Made by a program: the position numbers and the translations under genes
In this document: positions 23,650-36,148 of the stretch, piece by piece
Layout: each line of letters starts with the position of its first letter
Numbering within the stretch: position 1 is the stretch's first letter
Assembly (NCBI GenBank): GCA_036873135.1
Contig: JAPTYO010000003.1
Coordinates: 21,724,001 to 21,788,000 of the forward strand
DNA length: 64,000 nucleotides
Direction of reading: 5' to 3'
Source: Clarkia xantiana subsp. parviflora
Lineage: Eukaryota > Streptophyta > Magnoliopsida > Myrtales > Onagraceae
The notes under the pieces: generated by a model
The model's database searches: none
Seen by the model: only the letters and a program-made list of their open reading frames with translations
Told to the model about the DNA's origin: nothing

Positions 23650-26234
23650 ATGGAGATGCTAAAGATGCAGTAGATGTAACTAGTTGAGTAAATTCTGCTA
23701 TAGACAGTAAGCAGATCCTTCCTTCAAGCAGCATTTATGATCAGTAAGTTCAAAGTTCTTGTAGTTATTGATGTGTGTAACTTTGCAAGTGTTATTATTT
23801 AAGATCAACTTTTAAAAGGTTTTGGGCATATTTGGTGTTTAGATCATTCTCACTCATTTCTACAACTCTAGATTAAAAAAACCTGTAGGTGTAACATTGT
23901 CAAAATTTAAGTCTTTATTTTTCACCTACTACAACACCCTACTGGCTTGTTTGTAGGTTGAATTTGAATTCCTAGCTCGGATAGAATACCAAACACAATT
24001 AAGATTTTTTATTTTTTTGGCCAAAAACACGATTAACCTCCATAATCATATTAGTTGTTGAACCGGTTAGGACAGATTTTCTACTCTAGTTCAGTTTTTG
24101 AACTGGTTCGACACTTATGTTAATTATATGTATTATATTAGTTGTTATTAATTAATATAATTAATTAATTAGTTTAATATAATTGTAAAAGAGGCTTTTG
24201 TGATGATTGTTCTTCCTACTTTTATTTTGTAATTTATTTGATTGTATTATTATTTATTTTTTCGTTTTGATATGGTTTATGAAAATTAAAAGTATTTTAA
24301 ATGTGAATTGGTATTTGTTTAAATTTTTAATTTAAACTGAAAGTATGTACTACAAATGGACTATTTGTTTTTTTATTACTTTGATTATTTTTATGAGAAA
24401 AAATTGGACGGAAAATATTAATTGCCCAGCAGAAAAATAAGAAAAAAACCGATCATCGCTATGATCCTTGTCTATCGTACCAATTACTTGATGAGAATTG
24501 AGATGAGAGGGAACCCATCATAACTTTTAATAGTGCGAAAGTAGGTCAGTTGATAGTGACGTCACGTAAGTTTCGTCAAAGGAAGGTTTGATGGCCATTG
24601 GCCAACTAGAATAATTTTGTAGGGCAAGTTTGGTAGTCGATGATGCGGACAAAATTGTCAATTTGTGAGTATTGATATTAGATTTTGAAGTGTCGAATTT
24701 TGGTGTGTGGATACAGTTTTTATGCGGAAACGGTGGTTTGAGTAATACTTTTGACTTTGCCATGAAGTACAGTGTTTTTTTATCTAGAGTGTCAAAATCA
24801 CAGTTTATATGTTACGTCGTATTTACAATTTGTCAATTTTGTTATGACTTATTTGCTATTTTCGAATTTGTTTTAGGTGTAATGTTTTACTTTCAGTATT
24901 TAAACTATGCTTAGTCGTCTTTGAGAGTCATTATTATTGAATATTAATGAAAAAACGAGGTTCTCCTACGAATTCTCGGTATTCTCTTGAATTAATGAGT
25001 TTTGTGCCTTCTACCCATCATCTATCCATCACGATACATCAGAAACCCGTTTCCTTCTAATTATATTTGTTTGGAAACTGATGTACAAATTATGTATTTT
25101 TTTTAAATCTTCTCTACTTTTTTACTTTACACTATAAAACTTTTATATTACAGATGAATCTAAAGCAAAATATAACTAAAAAAATAACTAGAAATTTGAA
25201 AAAATAAATAAAGATAATAGGTAAGAAATATAAAACTAAATAAGTGAAAAAAATTTGTAAGTAAATAATGAAACTGCACATAAAATAAATACATAGACAA
25301 ACATTTATGTAGTTTTTTTTAAGAAAAAAACTTGAAATTAATTAGATAAAATATTAAAAAATTGTATAATATAATATTATTCATTTAAAAGTATGAAATA
25401 AAAAAAATATTCTAACTAAACGTTCATTGTTAATTTACTGTATAAATTATTATAGACTAGAAAATTTATACCTGTTTACTAGTGTACGAAAAAAAACGTG
25501 CGTATGATGATATAAGAGTTATAAGTTTTATTTGAATCTCATACTATAGTTTATTTAATAATAACTAGTTAAAAAGCTTCTGAATCATTCAAAATTTGTG
25601 CCGTGCCGAACAATTTTGCGATGGGGAAGTTCATTACATCACGTATGACGTATGTATGACGCATAGAATGAAGATGGCACATAAAGGGTTGTCACTGGTG
25701 TAGTTGCACTGTTGTAGTAGTTCGTTTACTTCTATGAATGAAATTTCTATAAAATGAATGATCCATAATTATACCATCAAAATTGCTATTTTTTTCTAAA
25801 ACGCCGAAAAAACAATATACAATTTATCTAATCTTATATGACCCTCCGGATTTCACCAGATTTTTTAGTTGTGATGCAAGATTTATTTTTTAAAATCCAT
25901 CTTACAAAGTTTAAATTCTAAATTCATTTTTTTTTTTTGTATTCTAAATTCTAATAGGTAAGATTTTTTTAAAAAAAAAAATAGTTTTTTTTTAAACCAA
26001 AATAGTTATTGAAAGGGCGACGAGATTCCTAAAATTCTTTGAAAGAGCGTTGTTTTTTTTATTTTTAAGTTTTATTTTTATTTTATGCGATATAATATAA
26101 AGAGTTTATATAATTTTTTTTTTAATCCGTATTGAGTTTGTCAATATAAAATGTTAATTTGTCATCTAAGGTTCAACATGTTCAATAAGTTTTTAGAAAC
26201 AAATTTCAAACTACTGGACATGGTGAACCCTAAT
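23650..26234. other. AT-rich intergenic region
   Basis: About the first 150 bases are likely 3' UTR of the PP4R2 gene. The rest is very AT-rich with only short, unconvincing open frames (for example near 24672-24914) that lack codon character. I see no gene, and no clear transposon ends. Confidence 0.6.
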
Positions 26235-27349
26235 TAGGGCTGGGCATGGTTCGGTTTTTGGCCGAACCGGTTCAGAACCGAACCGGAACTAGATTTTAGG
26301 TTCAGTTGGTTTTCTATACCAGGTAAGAACCGAACCAGATTTTAGGTCCTAGAACCGAACCATAGGAGAACCGGTTTTGAACCGGTTCGAACCGGTTTTG
26401 AACCTTTTTTCATTTTTTTACTAAAATTCAAAGTATACACTTTTTTTTTTTTACTAAAATTCAAAATATACGGCCAATATAGAACTATTCCTAAGATAAG
26501 TTTCGAGTTCAAAACTAAACTCAATTGACTGTAGAACTGATATGAGCTAACATAATATATGATAACTATATATAAGTAAACAAATCTGCTACGACCACCT
26601 ATATATCCAATATGAACCAAACCCAAATAGTGAAGGATCTACCCTATGGGTGTAAACGATTCAAGCTACTCGTGAGCTTCTCGAGATCGGTTTGGTCGAT
26701 ATTCAAATTCGACTCGCTAAATTTCGAGTCGAGTTGAACTTTTTTTGATACCGAGTCGAGTTCGAGTTCACTTGTACTCGACTCGAGAGGCTCGCGAGCC
26801 TAATCGAGCTTTTTTGTTTTGCATATTCGAGTCGAGTTCGAGTTTGAGTTTTTCGAGTTTTACGTAATAATATTATATATGTATATATTGAGTCGAGGAA
26901 GAGTTCGACCTCGAGCTAAGATGCACCATTTATTATTTAATTGAATTTTTAACCTTATCGAGCCGAACTCGAACATGTCAAGTATGGCACCGAGTCGAGC
27001 TCGAGCTTGAAAAATTAAGTCTCGGCCGAGTTCGAGCTCGAGTAAACTGAGTCGAGTCGAGCTTGCCGGATACTCGGCTTGTTTATAGCCCTTTAATCTA
27101 CACAAAAAAAAAAGATGCAAGAGTGTACTATTATTTAACAATTTAGGCTTTATGTAATAAAAGTGGTTCTGAAAAACTGGTTCAAAACCGGTTCGGAACC
27201 TATTTTGAACCAGTTGAAAACCGCTCCATATATTCCTTATCAAAACCGAACCATTTAAGAACCGGTTCAGTCAGAACCGGTTTGTATTGGTTCGGTTCCG
27301 GTTTGGTTCCGGTTCGGTTCGCTTGAACCGGTTTTTATGCCCGGCCCTA
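26235..27349. mobile_element. hAT-like non-autonomous element, 1115 bp, hosting a nested element
   Basis: The ends are inverted: TAGGGCTGGGCATGGTTCGG at the left and a right end that reads TAGGGCCGGGCATAAAAACC on the other strand. A perfect 8-bp duplication ACCCTAAT flanks it (26227-26234 and 27350-27357), the hallmark of hAT elements. The subterminal zones are dense with CCGGTT/AACCGG motifs in both orientations, a likely transposase-binding array. A second element is inserted at about 26643-27099. No transposase is visible. Confidence 0.88.
26643..27099. mobile_element. Nested hAT-like element rich in GAGTCGAG repeats
   Basis: It lies inside the 26235-27349 element. The left end near GGGTGTAAACGATTCAAGC matches the other-strand right end GGGCTATAAACAAGCCGAG. 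The flanks share ATCTAC, which fits a decayed 8-bp duplication. The interior is dominated by CGAGTCGAG/CTCGACTC motifs. A more decayed relative is at about 44438-44812. Borders are approximate. Confidence 0.65.
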
Positions 27350-27817
27350 ACCCTAATTTACAGGATTCAACATCTCCAATAAGTTTTTAGAATTTTTTTT
27401 TTTACAAAACTACTAATTTTATATTATTTTTACAAGTTTACTATTCAAAAAAACAAAACACAAAATTCATTACACGGGTCGGGTCACCCGACCAGACATA
27501 CTTTTGTAAATAATTTTTTTATAGAGCCTATATATATATTTTGTTGTTCATGCAGATTTACTTTAATAAAAAAACTCTAAAATTATGAACCAATTTACTT
27601 TTAAAACTAATCCCCTAACGGCTACTTTCCTAACTCCCAACGGATCAACAAACCATCAACAAACCAATAATATATATATATTTGTTTCCACAAAAAATGT
27701 ATAGTTAGTAATCATTAATTAGTCTAAATTCATCCGATCATATTATTCGGCGATATATATTAGAAGACATAATATATTACTAGAACCCAATAACTAAGCC
27801 TGAGAAAAAATTGTGAT

Positions 27818-28292
27818 ATGGCTACCGCCGACCACCACCCACACGTTGCCGTTCTAGCTTTTCCCTTTGGCACACACGCAGCCCCGCTCCTCGCCGCCAC
27901 GCGCCGCCTGGCTGCTGCAGCTCCGACCACCCTCTTCTCCTTCTTCAACACCGCCGACTCCAACCGCGCTCTTGGCTTATCTGCTTATTCCGGCACCGCC
28001 CACCGTAACATCCGAGCGTATGACATTTCCGATGGAGTTCCGGCGGGGCACGTCTTCGCCGGAAATCCACAGGAGGGCATTGAGCTTTTCATGAGGGCTG
28101 CGCCGTTGAGCTTTAGGGAAGGGGTGGAGGCGGCGGCGGCTGAGTCGGGGAGGAGAGTGAGCTGCTTTCTGACGGACGCGTTTTACTGGTTTGCGGCGGA
28201 GATGGAGGCGCCGTGGGTGGCGTTCTGGACAGCAGGGCCCACTTCGCTGTCGGCTCACTTTCACACGGATCTTATCAGGGATCACTTCAAAG
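27818..28292 (+). pseudogene. UGT78-like flavonoid glucosyltransferase, first exon only (copy 1)
   Basis: 158 open codons from ATG 27818, ending phase 1 at a GT donor (28293). The protein has the acceptor-binding half of a UGT78-type flavonoid 3-O-glucosyltransferase: VAVLAFPFGTHAAPLL with the catalytic histidine, NIRAYDISDGVPAGHVFAG, LTDAFYWFAAEM with the partner aspartate, and WVAFWTAGPTSLSAHF. No second exon (PSPG box) follows before copy 2 begins. The intron side carries a fragment of a hAT-like element from about 28470. The frame is fully open and the donor looks normal, so either the loss of exon 2 is recent or this exon is spliced to the exon 2 at 32327, with which it is in phase. Confidence 0.8.
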
Positions 28293-28469
28293 GTAACAAT
28301 AATGTAATCAAGTCAACTTCAATAATCATCGATACAAATAATGGTAACAATTTCTGATACAACAAACGTATGAAAAAATTGTATTAGTGTAAATATACGG
28401 TAGAAAAATAGTACGAACAATTAAAATAATACAATTTTATTAATATTGTGTTTGTATTTAGATATTACA

Positions 28470-28805
28470 ATAGAATAAAGTTATATGACTTATATCACTA
28501 AGTCTAATTCTTAATTACTTTTTAAAGGAAATCTTATTTAATAATTTTTAAATCTTCGTTTAGTAGTTTAATTTCTACGGTTTGTCAAATCTTACGAATT
28601 TATGAATACTAACCTATTAATTTATAGTTTTTTACAATATGAAATTATTTTGATTTTTTTTTCTTAAAGATCTCGTTTAAATATGTAAAATCGAATAACT
28701 TAATAAAACACGATAGCAAGACACAAACACTCACAAAAACTTTGTACTATGTTCGTGTTTGTAAAACGTGACACGATAAACTCAGTCAAACTTCGATAAT
28801 TAAAA
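28470..28805 (+). mobile_element. Truncated copy of the CACGATAGCACG hAT-like family
   Basis: From AAGTCTAATTCTTAATTAC to CGTGACACGATAAAC it follows the same order of motifs as the central and right parts of the elements at 43752-44310 and 56524-57005. The left end is missing and the borders are approximate. It lies just downstream of the orphan UGT first exon. Confidence 0.6.
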
Positions 28806-29094
28806 TAAAAAAAATAAAAAAAAAATACAACGTGTTTGTTGTTCTCTTGAAAAAAGGAAAAAGTAGACTTTCACCCTACATTTTTTTATGGACTTCTCTT
28901 CAAACTAGCCCAAATCTCTTATCTCATTACACTAAAGTTAATCATGGCCCAACTCATTAACTTTGGGCCGTTAATATTAGCCCATGAATGACTTTCAAGT
29001 TTCAACACACCCCACAATTTTTTTTTTTTCTTTTTCCCTTATATATTTTAACGAAATTTGTTAATAAAAAAACAATGTGGAGTTTATACGGACA

Positions 29095-29102
29095 CCACGT
29101 GG
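29095..29102. promoter_or_regulatory. G-box CCACGTGG upstream of UGT copy 2
   Basis: A palindromic CCACGTGG about 1.03 kb before the ATG of the glucosyltransferase gene. Flavonoid genes are often controlled by bHLH or bZIP factors through such boxes; the link here is inference. Confidence 0.3.
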
Positions 29103-29986
29103 CGACGGTTGGAGATAGATGGGAAGTGCACACAATAGGCGAGGCCACTAACCAGTCTCTGGTGGGTGCGTGCAAGCCACAACCCCCAGCAACTACAAGT
29201 AAACGAATCTAAATCTAACGTTAGGCCCAACCAAATCTAATCTAACGAATTTATACAATCATTATCTAAACGAATTTTCATTATAAAATTAATTATTAGT
29301 GATGAAAAGTGTTCATCCTCATTTTTGTCTACATGTCAATTTTCTTTTGCTTGTGTGGCACATTCATATCAGCATTTAAGAAATTTTTGGACTGAAAATT
29401 AATGTAGAATCTATTTAACAAAGAAAATTATTATCTATAGACTAAATTTACCACCCACCAAAACAACTCAATGTTAATAAATTAAGTATTAAAAATATCA
29501 ACGTTTTGAAATGTAAATAACCACTTAATGATGTCAGAAAAGATAAATAACAATTTCATCGTACATTGCAAACGTAAATAATCGCATAAATTATTAACCT
29601 AAAGAAAAATGAATACTCCTTTCATGATCATTTATCTTGCTATTTTTATTTTTAAGATTTAAAAAGTTACTTCATATATATTAGACCATTTGCATAAATT
29701 AGCAAACAAAAACAAGACCCGACTATTTCATACCCTCTCTGAATTCTAATCTGACTGTTTTTCGTTGCTGTATATAATTTCTAACACCATATTATCCGAA
29801 TATGATTGTTTTTCGTTACTTTATATAGTTTTGAAAGTAACTCGAGTTCGACATGTCACTAGATTATTTCGATCCTCAAATTGGGGATGACCCGAAAGTT
29901 CTTTTTCCATCTATAAGCCATAATATAACGTACATTCAATATTGATATGGTACCTACCCCCATATTATTAGCAATGAACCCAACTC

Positions 29987-29993
29987 TATAAAT
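29987..29993 (+). promoter_or_regulatory. Putative TATA box of UGT copy 2
   Basis: TATAAAT within CAACTCTATAAATGG, 138 bp before the ATG at 30131. Plausible spacing for a core promoter with a short leader. Confidence 0.45.
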
Positions 29994-30130
29994 GGATGAT
30001 ATAATTACAAATTTATTTTATTATTCTCCAAACACTTCCCATCTTTCCAAGCTACGTAGCCACTCTCAAAACCAAACAATTCCTTAGTTTTTTTTTTTTT
30101 TTGGCCGACAATAATATATACTTAGTCACT

Positions 30131-31887
30131 ATGCCGGAGAAAGAAGCCAAAATCGCCGCCGCCGCCTCCACCGCCCGCCACGGCCAGCCACACGTCGCGG
30201 TTTTAGCTTTTCCATTCAGCACCCACGCCGCCCCGCTTCTTGCCACTGTGCGCCGCCTGGCCGCAGCAGCTCCGACCACCCTCTTCTCCTTCTTCAACAC
30301 CGCCGTCTCCAACCGCTCTCTAGGCTTATCTGCTGGCTCCGGCGGGACCCGCGGTAACATCCGAGCGTATGATATCTCCGATGGGGTGCCGGAGGGCTAC
30401 GTCTTCGCCGGAAAGCCACAGGAGAATATTGAGCTGTTTATGAGGGCTGCACCGGCGAGCTTCAGGGAAGGGGTGGAGACGGCGGGAGTTGAGTCGGGGA
30501 GGAGAGTGAGCTGCTTGCTGACCGACGCTTTCTTCTGGTTTGCGGCGGAGATGGCGGTGGAGGTTGAGGCGTCTTGGGTGGCGTTTTGGACGGCGGGTCC
30601 GACGTCGCTGTCGGCTCATATTTACACCGATCTCATCAGGGACAAGTTCAAAGGTATATATATGTGCCTAAAAGCACGTGTTGTGTCACGGAGTTTAACG
30701 TGTTTTTTAAACTTGTTACTTAAAAGTTAAAACATATTAATTTTAAATGTACTTTAGATCTGCCTATTTTGAAGCTATTCTTTTACTCTTTTAGGCTTTA
30801 GCCTATTTTTTTTTTTAAACAAATGGTATAAAACATCCAAAATTGACATATAAATTCAAATCTTTACTTATAAAGTTGTTTATTTTTTGCTAGAGTATTT
30901 TCGTAAAATTGTTGGATTTATAAATGCAATGAACGTATATGCGTGGCTTATTCATGCATATGTAATTTTGAGTTGACTGGACATGTTTATAAGTCGTCGT
31001 CGTTAGATGTATCATATAATTCATATTTGTTTGGACACGATACTATTCCAGTCAGACACAAATTAGTATAAACCTTATCAGCTACAAATCATTTAATTGG
31101 AAAAAAAAAAAAACAAATCATTTAATTTTGTTGTGTCAGAAATTGTCAGCACGTTAATATACCCTTATAGTTCATTTAACAAGTGATAATCTTATTTTGA
31201 AACATCGGGATTTTGAAAAGGATTGCTTGACAATTTGCTCTAAAACCTTAAGGTTTTGTGAATACTTGATTTAAACTCTACCGAAATTTTAGACGGATTA
31301 ATCGACTATCATATTATGTGAATACATGGTTTAATCTTTATATTTTACCATAATTATTGCTTCTCACATGCAGTCTAAAATCCACTTTTTAATTAATTAT
31401 TGCTTCTCACATGTAGCTGATAAGGTTTATACTAAATTATTGCTTCGCCGGAAATCCACTTTTTAATTAAATTGTGATCTAATGTAGCATTTCAAAGATT
31501 TTATACTCAAATAAATTAATAATAGTATGAGTAGCCAAGTAAATTTTATTTTATATTCAAAACATTACATTTTATGAATATATGATATTATTTAGAGTGT
31601 TGCATGTGAAAATACTAGCATGTGACACACTAAAGTGACAGATTTGTAATTAATAGCAAAATAGCGGGTATTTTTGTTTTAAGACTAAGTTGCATGCTAC
31701 TCGCATGAAAGGAGCCGCATGATAGAGCATTTCTCTATTATTTATTGACGTGAGCACACTATAAAAACACAATTAAATAATCCATAATATTGATGGAAAA
31801 TCATATAGTATGGTGTAGTAATTTATTACTAGACGAAGGTTAAAACCCCACTAACAATCTAAAAGTAAAAAAAAAATCATTACTATT

Positions 31888-31918
<31 letters not shown>

Positions 31919-33210
31919 GCGAATAAGCCACACTAATTAGTAAAGGATAGGCCGCCGGCTCCGACTACCGTCCATGTACGATCCATATATTTATAGTGAG
32001 ATTGAGTTTGTGCATATTCCCTATAGCATGAATTTTTTTAATTAAATTATGGTTTAATTTAGTGTTGCAAAGGTTTTATATTCAACCAAATTATTGATAT
32101 TATAAGTAGCCAATTAAACTTTTTTTATGTAATATTATTTATTCATGTGCTTACTTAAAGTACTAAAAATAAATAAATATATAAAAAATTGAGCAATGAA
32201 AAACACTGTAAAAAAAAAACCACGAATAAATCAACTTTGATGGCAAAAATAAACCAAATAATCCATATATAGTAATAATAATTAGTAAAATGAGTAGTTA
32301 GTTATAATGAGTTTGTGTTTATGCAGGCTTGTCGGCAGCAGCAGCTCAAGAAGACGAAACCCCTCTAGATTTCATCCAAGGAATGTCCAAAATCCGCGTC
32401 AGAGACCTCCCCGAAGGCATCGTCTTCGGCAACCTCAAATCCCTCTTCTCCGACATGCTCCACCTCATGGGCCGATCCCTCCCCTCCGCCGCCGCCGTCT
32501 TCCTCAACTCCTTCGAAGAACTCGACCCCGCCATCACCGCCGACCTCACCTCCAAGCTCACCACCTTCCTCTCCATCGGCCCCACCAACCTCCTCCACAA
32601 ACCCCCTCCCCCCTCCGACCCCGACGCCGGCGCGTGCCTCCAGTTTCTCGACGCCCAGAAACCCGCCTCCGTCGTCTACGTCAGCTTCGGATCGGTAACC
32701 GTCCCGCCGCGCGGCGAGCTGGCGGCGCTCGCGGAGGGCCTGGAGGCGAGCGGCGCTCCGTTTCTGTGGTCGCTGAAGAAACCTGATGAACTGCCGGAAG
32801 GGTTCGTGGAGAGGACGCACCGCCAGGGGAAGGTGGTGGGTTGGGCGCCGCAGGAGGCGGTTCTGAGTAGTACTGCGACGGGAGCGTTTGTGACGCACTG
32901 CGGGTGGAATTCGTTGCTGGAGAGCGTGGCGGGAGGGGTGCCGATGATATGCAGGCCGTTCTTTGGGGACCAAAGGATTAATGGGAGGGTAGTTGAGGGG
33001 GTGTTGGGGATTGGGGTGAAGTTGGAGGGGGGAGTTGTTAGTAAGGAGGGTTTGGTTAGGGCTTTAGAGGTGGTTCTGTTGGGAGAAGAGGGAAAAGAGA
33101 TGAGGAAGAAGATGAAGTTGCTGAGGGAGAAAGCTGAATGGGCAGTTGGAGCTCAAGGCTCGTCTACTCGTAACTTTAACCAACTTGTTAAATTGGTTGA
33201 CTCGAGTTGA
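30131..33210 (+). CDS. Flavonoid/anthocyanidin 3-O-glucosyltransferase, UGT78-type (copy 2)
   Basis: Predicted cytosolic enzyme moving glucose from UDP-glucose to the 3-OH of flavonols or anthocyanidins. Exon 1 is 30131-30653, exon 2 is 32327-33210, phase 1, about 468 aa; the intron of about 1.7 kb holds a TA microsatellite (about 31895-31918). Catalytic His at about residue 32 (FSTHAAPLL) and its partner Asp at about 132 (LLTDAFFWF). The 44-residue PSPG box is at about 347-390, from WAPQEAVLS through HCGWNSLLES to PFFGDQ; the final Gln is usual for UDP-glucose users. GMS..RVRDLPEG and FGNL in exon 2 support the UGT78 group. The exons are strikingly GC-rich against the AT-rich intron. The ATG follows an upstream in-frame stretch without another ATG. 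The precise acceptor is not decidable from sequence. Confidence 0.92.
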
Positions 33211-34367
33211 CCTTTATAGCTAATTCAAGTAATATCGTCTTGTTTAATACTAATAATAATAAATCATGGTTTATTCTTGTGTCTGAAGTTTCTTGAAATT
33301 TGATGTCCGATGTTTAAAATTGACAATTTCATATTTTATTTTTTTAAATTTAAGTTATATGAGTTTTAAATATCATTAATGAAATTTTAGAATGATTTAT
33401 CAAATTGTACTAATAAATTTGTACAATTGATGAAAAAGAATAAATGAAATTAGATAGAGTTGCCAATGTGAGGGAATTCATTAATTTGTGTGTGAAATAA
33501 ATAAACAATTCATAAAAGAAAGAAAATGATTTCTTTCTTATTTAAAATTAATTTGGGGATGAGTTGATATGTAAAAGTGTTTTTTATTTTAAATATTGCA
33601 TTGTGCTTTGTAAAAAAAAAGGTTGCATTCTTTAGCATTCTTAAAAGTCAGAAAAAAAATGCAGTATTCTTTAACTTTCTAAAAGTTGGAAAAAAAAACA
33701 ACATTTATGTGACCTTCTAAAAAGTTGGAAAATTGTTAAATATCGCATCTAGTTCTTTTAAAAATGTACCATTTTTGGTCTCCTATAATTTTTTTTTTGT
33801 TGTTGATGAAAGTCGAACTTTATTGAGTACAAACTATTACAAACTACGAAATAGAAAAGACATACTCTGGAGAGTTTGGTTAACAACCAATTTCCGACCT
33901 AGTAGAGTAGGTACTAACAGAACAACAGAAACAACAACAACAGAACAGTACACTGAAAAACAACTAAACATACATAGACTATTGGAAACATAAAAAATAA
34001 AGTATTTTTTTTGGCATTCTTAAAAGCTGGAAATTGTTAAATATCGTCTTTGTTGTTTTTTTTTTTAATAAATGTAGCATTCTTTAGTTTCCTAAAAAAA
34101 ATTGGATAAATACAAAATGTAGTATTATTTGGCATTCTAAAAAGTTGAAAATTATCGATAAAAAAGTTGGAAAGTAATTAAATATCATATATTTTTTTTA
34201 ATGTAGCATTTTTAGTTTTATAAAAAGCTGGAAAAATGGGGTAAAATTATTTGCCTTCTAAAATGGAATCAATCTCACAAACTTAACTTCTTTTGTCTAG
34301 CATAATAGTTGGCAAAAAAAAATATGTCTAGCACAATATGAGCTAAGTGTTACTTATTGGACATACC
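33211..34367. repeat. Intergenic region with decayed repeats
   Basis: After a short 3' UTR the DNA is AT-rich. From about 33590 to 34240 a loose motif of the type GTAGCATTCTTTAG...TTCTAAAAAGTTGGAAA recurs several times with heavy decay. A block at about 33790-33990 starts with a T-run and GTTGTTGATGAAAGTCGAAC, resembling the inverted A-rich 3' end of a plant LINE, but I cannot confirm that. No gene seen. Confidence 0.45.
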
Positions 34368-34376
34368 AATCTTATA

Positions 34377-34787
34377 GGGAAAAGTATGTAAAGCATGCAA
34401 CATGTTTGGAGAATATGGTTTTATGGACCAAAATGTTTTAAAATGTACAACAAGGCTTACAAAATATGGTAAAATGACGTCGTCCACTTGTTATCAATAG
34501 TCTCATTAAGTTGACACATGCGCTTCACGTTTTTAAAAAATAATAATTATTAGTATTAGTATCTACTATCTACATCCACCCATTAATAATCATTGCTAAT
34601 AAATTAATTTCTTGCTTTAATTATTACTATTTTTTTTTAAAATGTGTTCCGCACGTGTTCACTTAATGAAACTATTGATAACAAGCTGACGGTATGTCAT
34701 TTTAACATCTTTTGTACTTTGTTGTACATTTCAATACATATTAGTCCATAAAGCCTCTTTTCCAAACATGTTTTATATACTTTTCCC
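34377..34787. mobile_element. Mutator-like MITE, 411 bp
   Basis: Inverted ends GGGAAAAGTATGTAAAGC and (other strand) GGGAAAAGTATATAAAAC, both running into ACATGTTTGGA and then TTTATGGAC. A perfect 9-bp duplication AATCTTATA flanks it (34368-34376 and 34788-34796). No coding sequence. Confidence 0.9.
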
Positions 34788-34989
34788 AATCTTATACCTA
34801 AAAATCAAAAGAAATTTATTGTATACTTATTTATAAAACATGATTTCTGAGTTAATGTAAGATTTTTTCCCCATTTTTCTGTAACTTACCAAAGGAGTGA
34901 GGACTATCATGTTATTTCTCAGTCCCGTTTTTGTAATATTATTTGATTAATTCTACTTTCGCGTTTCTTATTCATGATGTGTGTGAACC

Positions 34990-35225
34990 GGACCTTTCTA
35001 CAATGCTCTTGGAGTACCATGCTTTTGCCACTAATTTTTTTTATTTTTCTATTGTTCTAAAGGTGAACCCCATAGGGAAATTGATATTATTAATAGTATG
35101 ATACACATCTTAGGTGTAGTTAAAAAAGTTCATACTTTTAAAGTTTTAGTTTTGTTACAATTAAGTCCACCATAGTATTAAAAAAACCAAAAGCATGGTG
35201 CTCCCAAAGCATAGTAGAAAAATCC
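34990..35225. mobile_element. Mutator-like MITE, GCTCTTGGAG family, copy 1 (236 bp)
   Basis: The ends GGACCTTTCTACAATGCTC and (other strand) GGATTTTTCTACTATGCTT continue into GGAGNACCATGCTTTTG. A perfect 9-bp duplication GTGTGAACC flanks it (34981-34989 and 35226-35234). Confidence 0.9.
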
Positions 35226-35395
35226 GTGTGAACCAAACATAAAGATGTAAGAAGAAATTTAAATTAAAACCGAATTTGAGTTTTGAATGAAAAATTCTTC
35301 ACAAATACGCTTGTTTCATATAATAAATAATAATGAATAAAGAATATGTAATATTAATATGATGTTGTTTGACTAGCATGAGTAATATAAAATTG

Positions 35396-35641
35396 GGACC
35401 TTTCTACAATGCTCTTGGAGCACCATGCTTTTGCCATTAATTTTTTTATTTTTCTATTGCCCTAAAGGTGAACCCCTAGAGAAATTGATATTATTAATAG
35501 TATGATACACATCTTAGGTGTAGTTAAAAAAATTCATATTTTTTTTCATACTTTTAAAGTTTTACTTATGTTACAGTTAAGTCCACCATAGTATTAAAAA
35601 AATCAAAAGCATGGTGCTCCCAAAGCATAGTAGAAAAATCC
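35396..35641. mobile_element. Mutator-like MITE, GCTCTTGGAG family, copy 2 (246 bp)
   Basis: Same family and orientation as the element at 34990. It has its own 9-bp duplication ATAAAATTG (35387-35395 and 35642-35650), so it inserted independently rather than by local duplication. Confidence 0.9.
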
Positions 35642-36148
35642 ATAAAATTGTGATGACTTTTTGTTAAGATTGGGCCAAAATTGACTATTATCTCAAAATT
35701 AGAAATTGAGAATTTTATTCCACACATTTATTGATTACTAATTTTATCATTCTCGTATTCCTATTTTACGAACCAACCTGCCGTTAACTTTTTATATTTC
35801 GTATTAAAATGAGTGAATTATTTTGGTACTAAGGCAGCCCAGTCAGTGAAAATTAATTTAACAGAGCTGAATGGGCCGAGAGATTAACTTTTCTTCACAC
35901 GCCACTTTCTGAACTCAGGAGGTCCTTCTTTCTTCGTCTTCAGTAGTCTGCAAACACAGCAATTCATTGAGTAATGTCAAGTGAGGTGCGGGAAGGAAGA
36001 AGTCCCAGTCTAATACAGTTGGATTCCATGCCATCTTCCAAAAGCTCCATCCATTCATTGTCTCTCTTCCTTTGATCACTGCTAGATCCGGCAGGCTTCA
36101 TAATTCGAAACCGAAATTCACAGATCTCCACCTTCCGCGACGACGACA

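Noticed and set aside
24527..24914. Short open frames in the intergenic region after the PP4R2 gene
   Set aside because: Low-complexity, hydrophobic, with no splice or family support; they overlap on both strands in AT-rich DNA.
32307..32973. Long open frames on both strands over UGT exon 2
   Set aside because: Shadows of the GC-rich coding exon; their products are Arg/Pro/His or Gly/Glu rich and match nothing.
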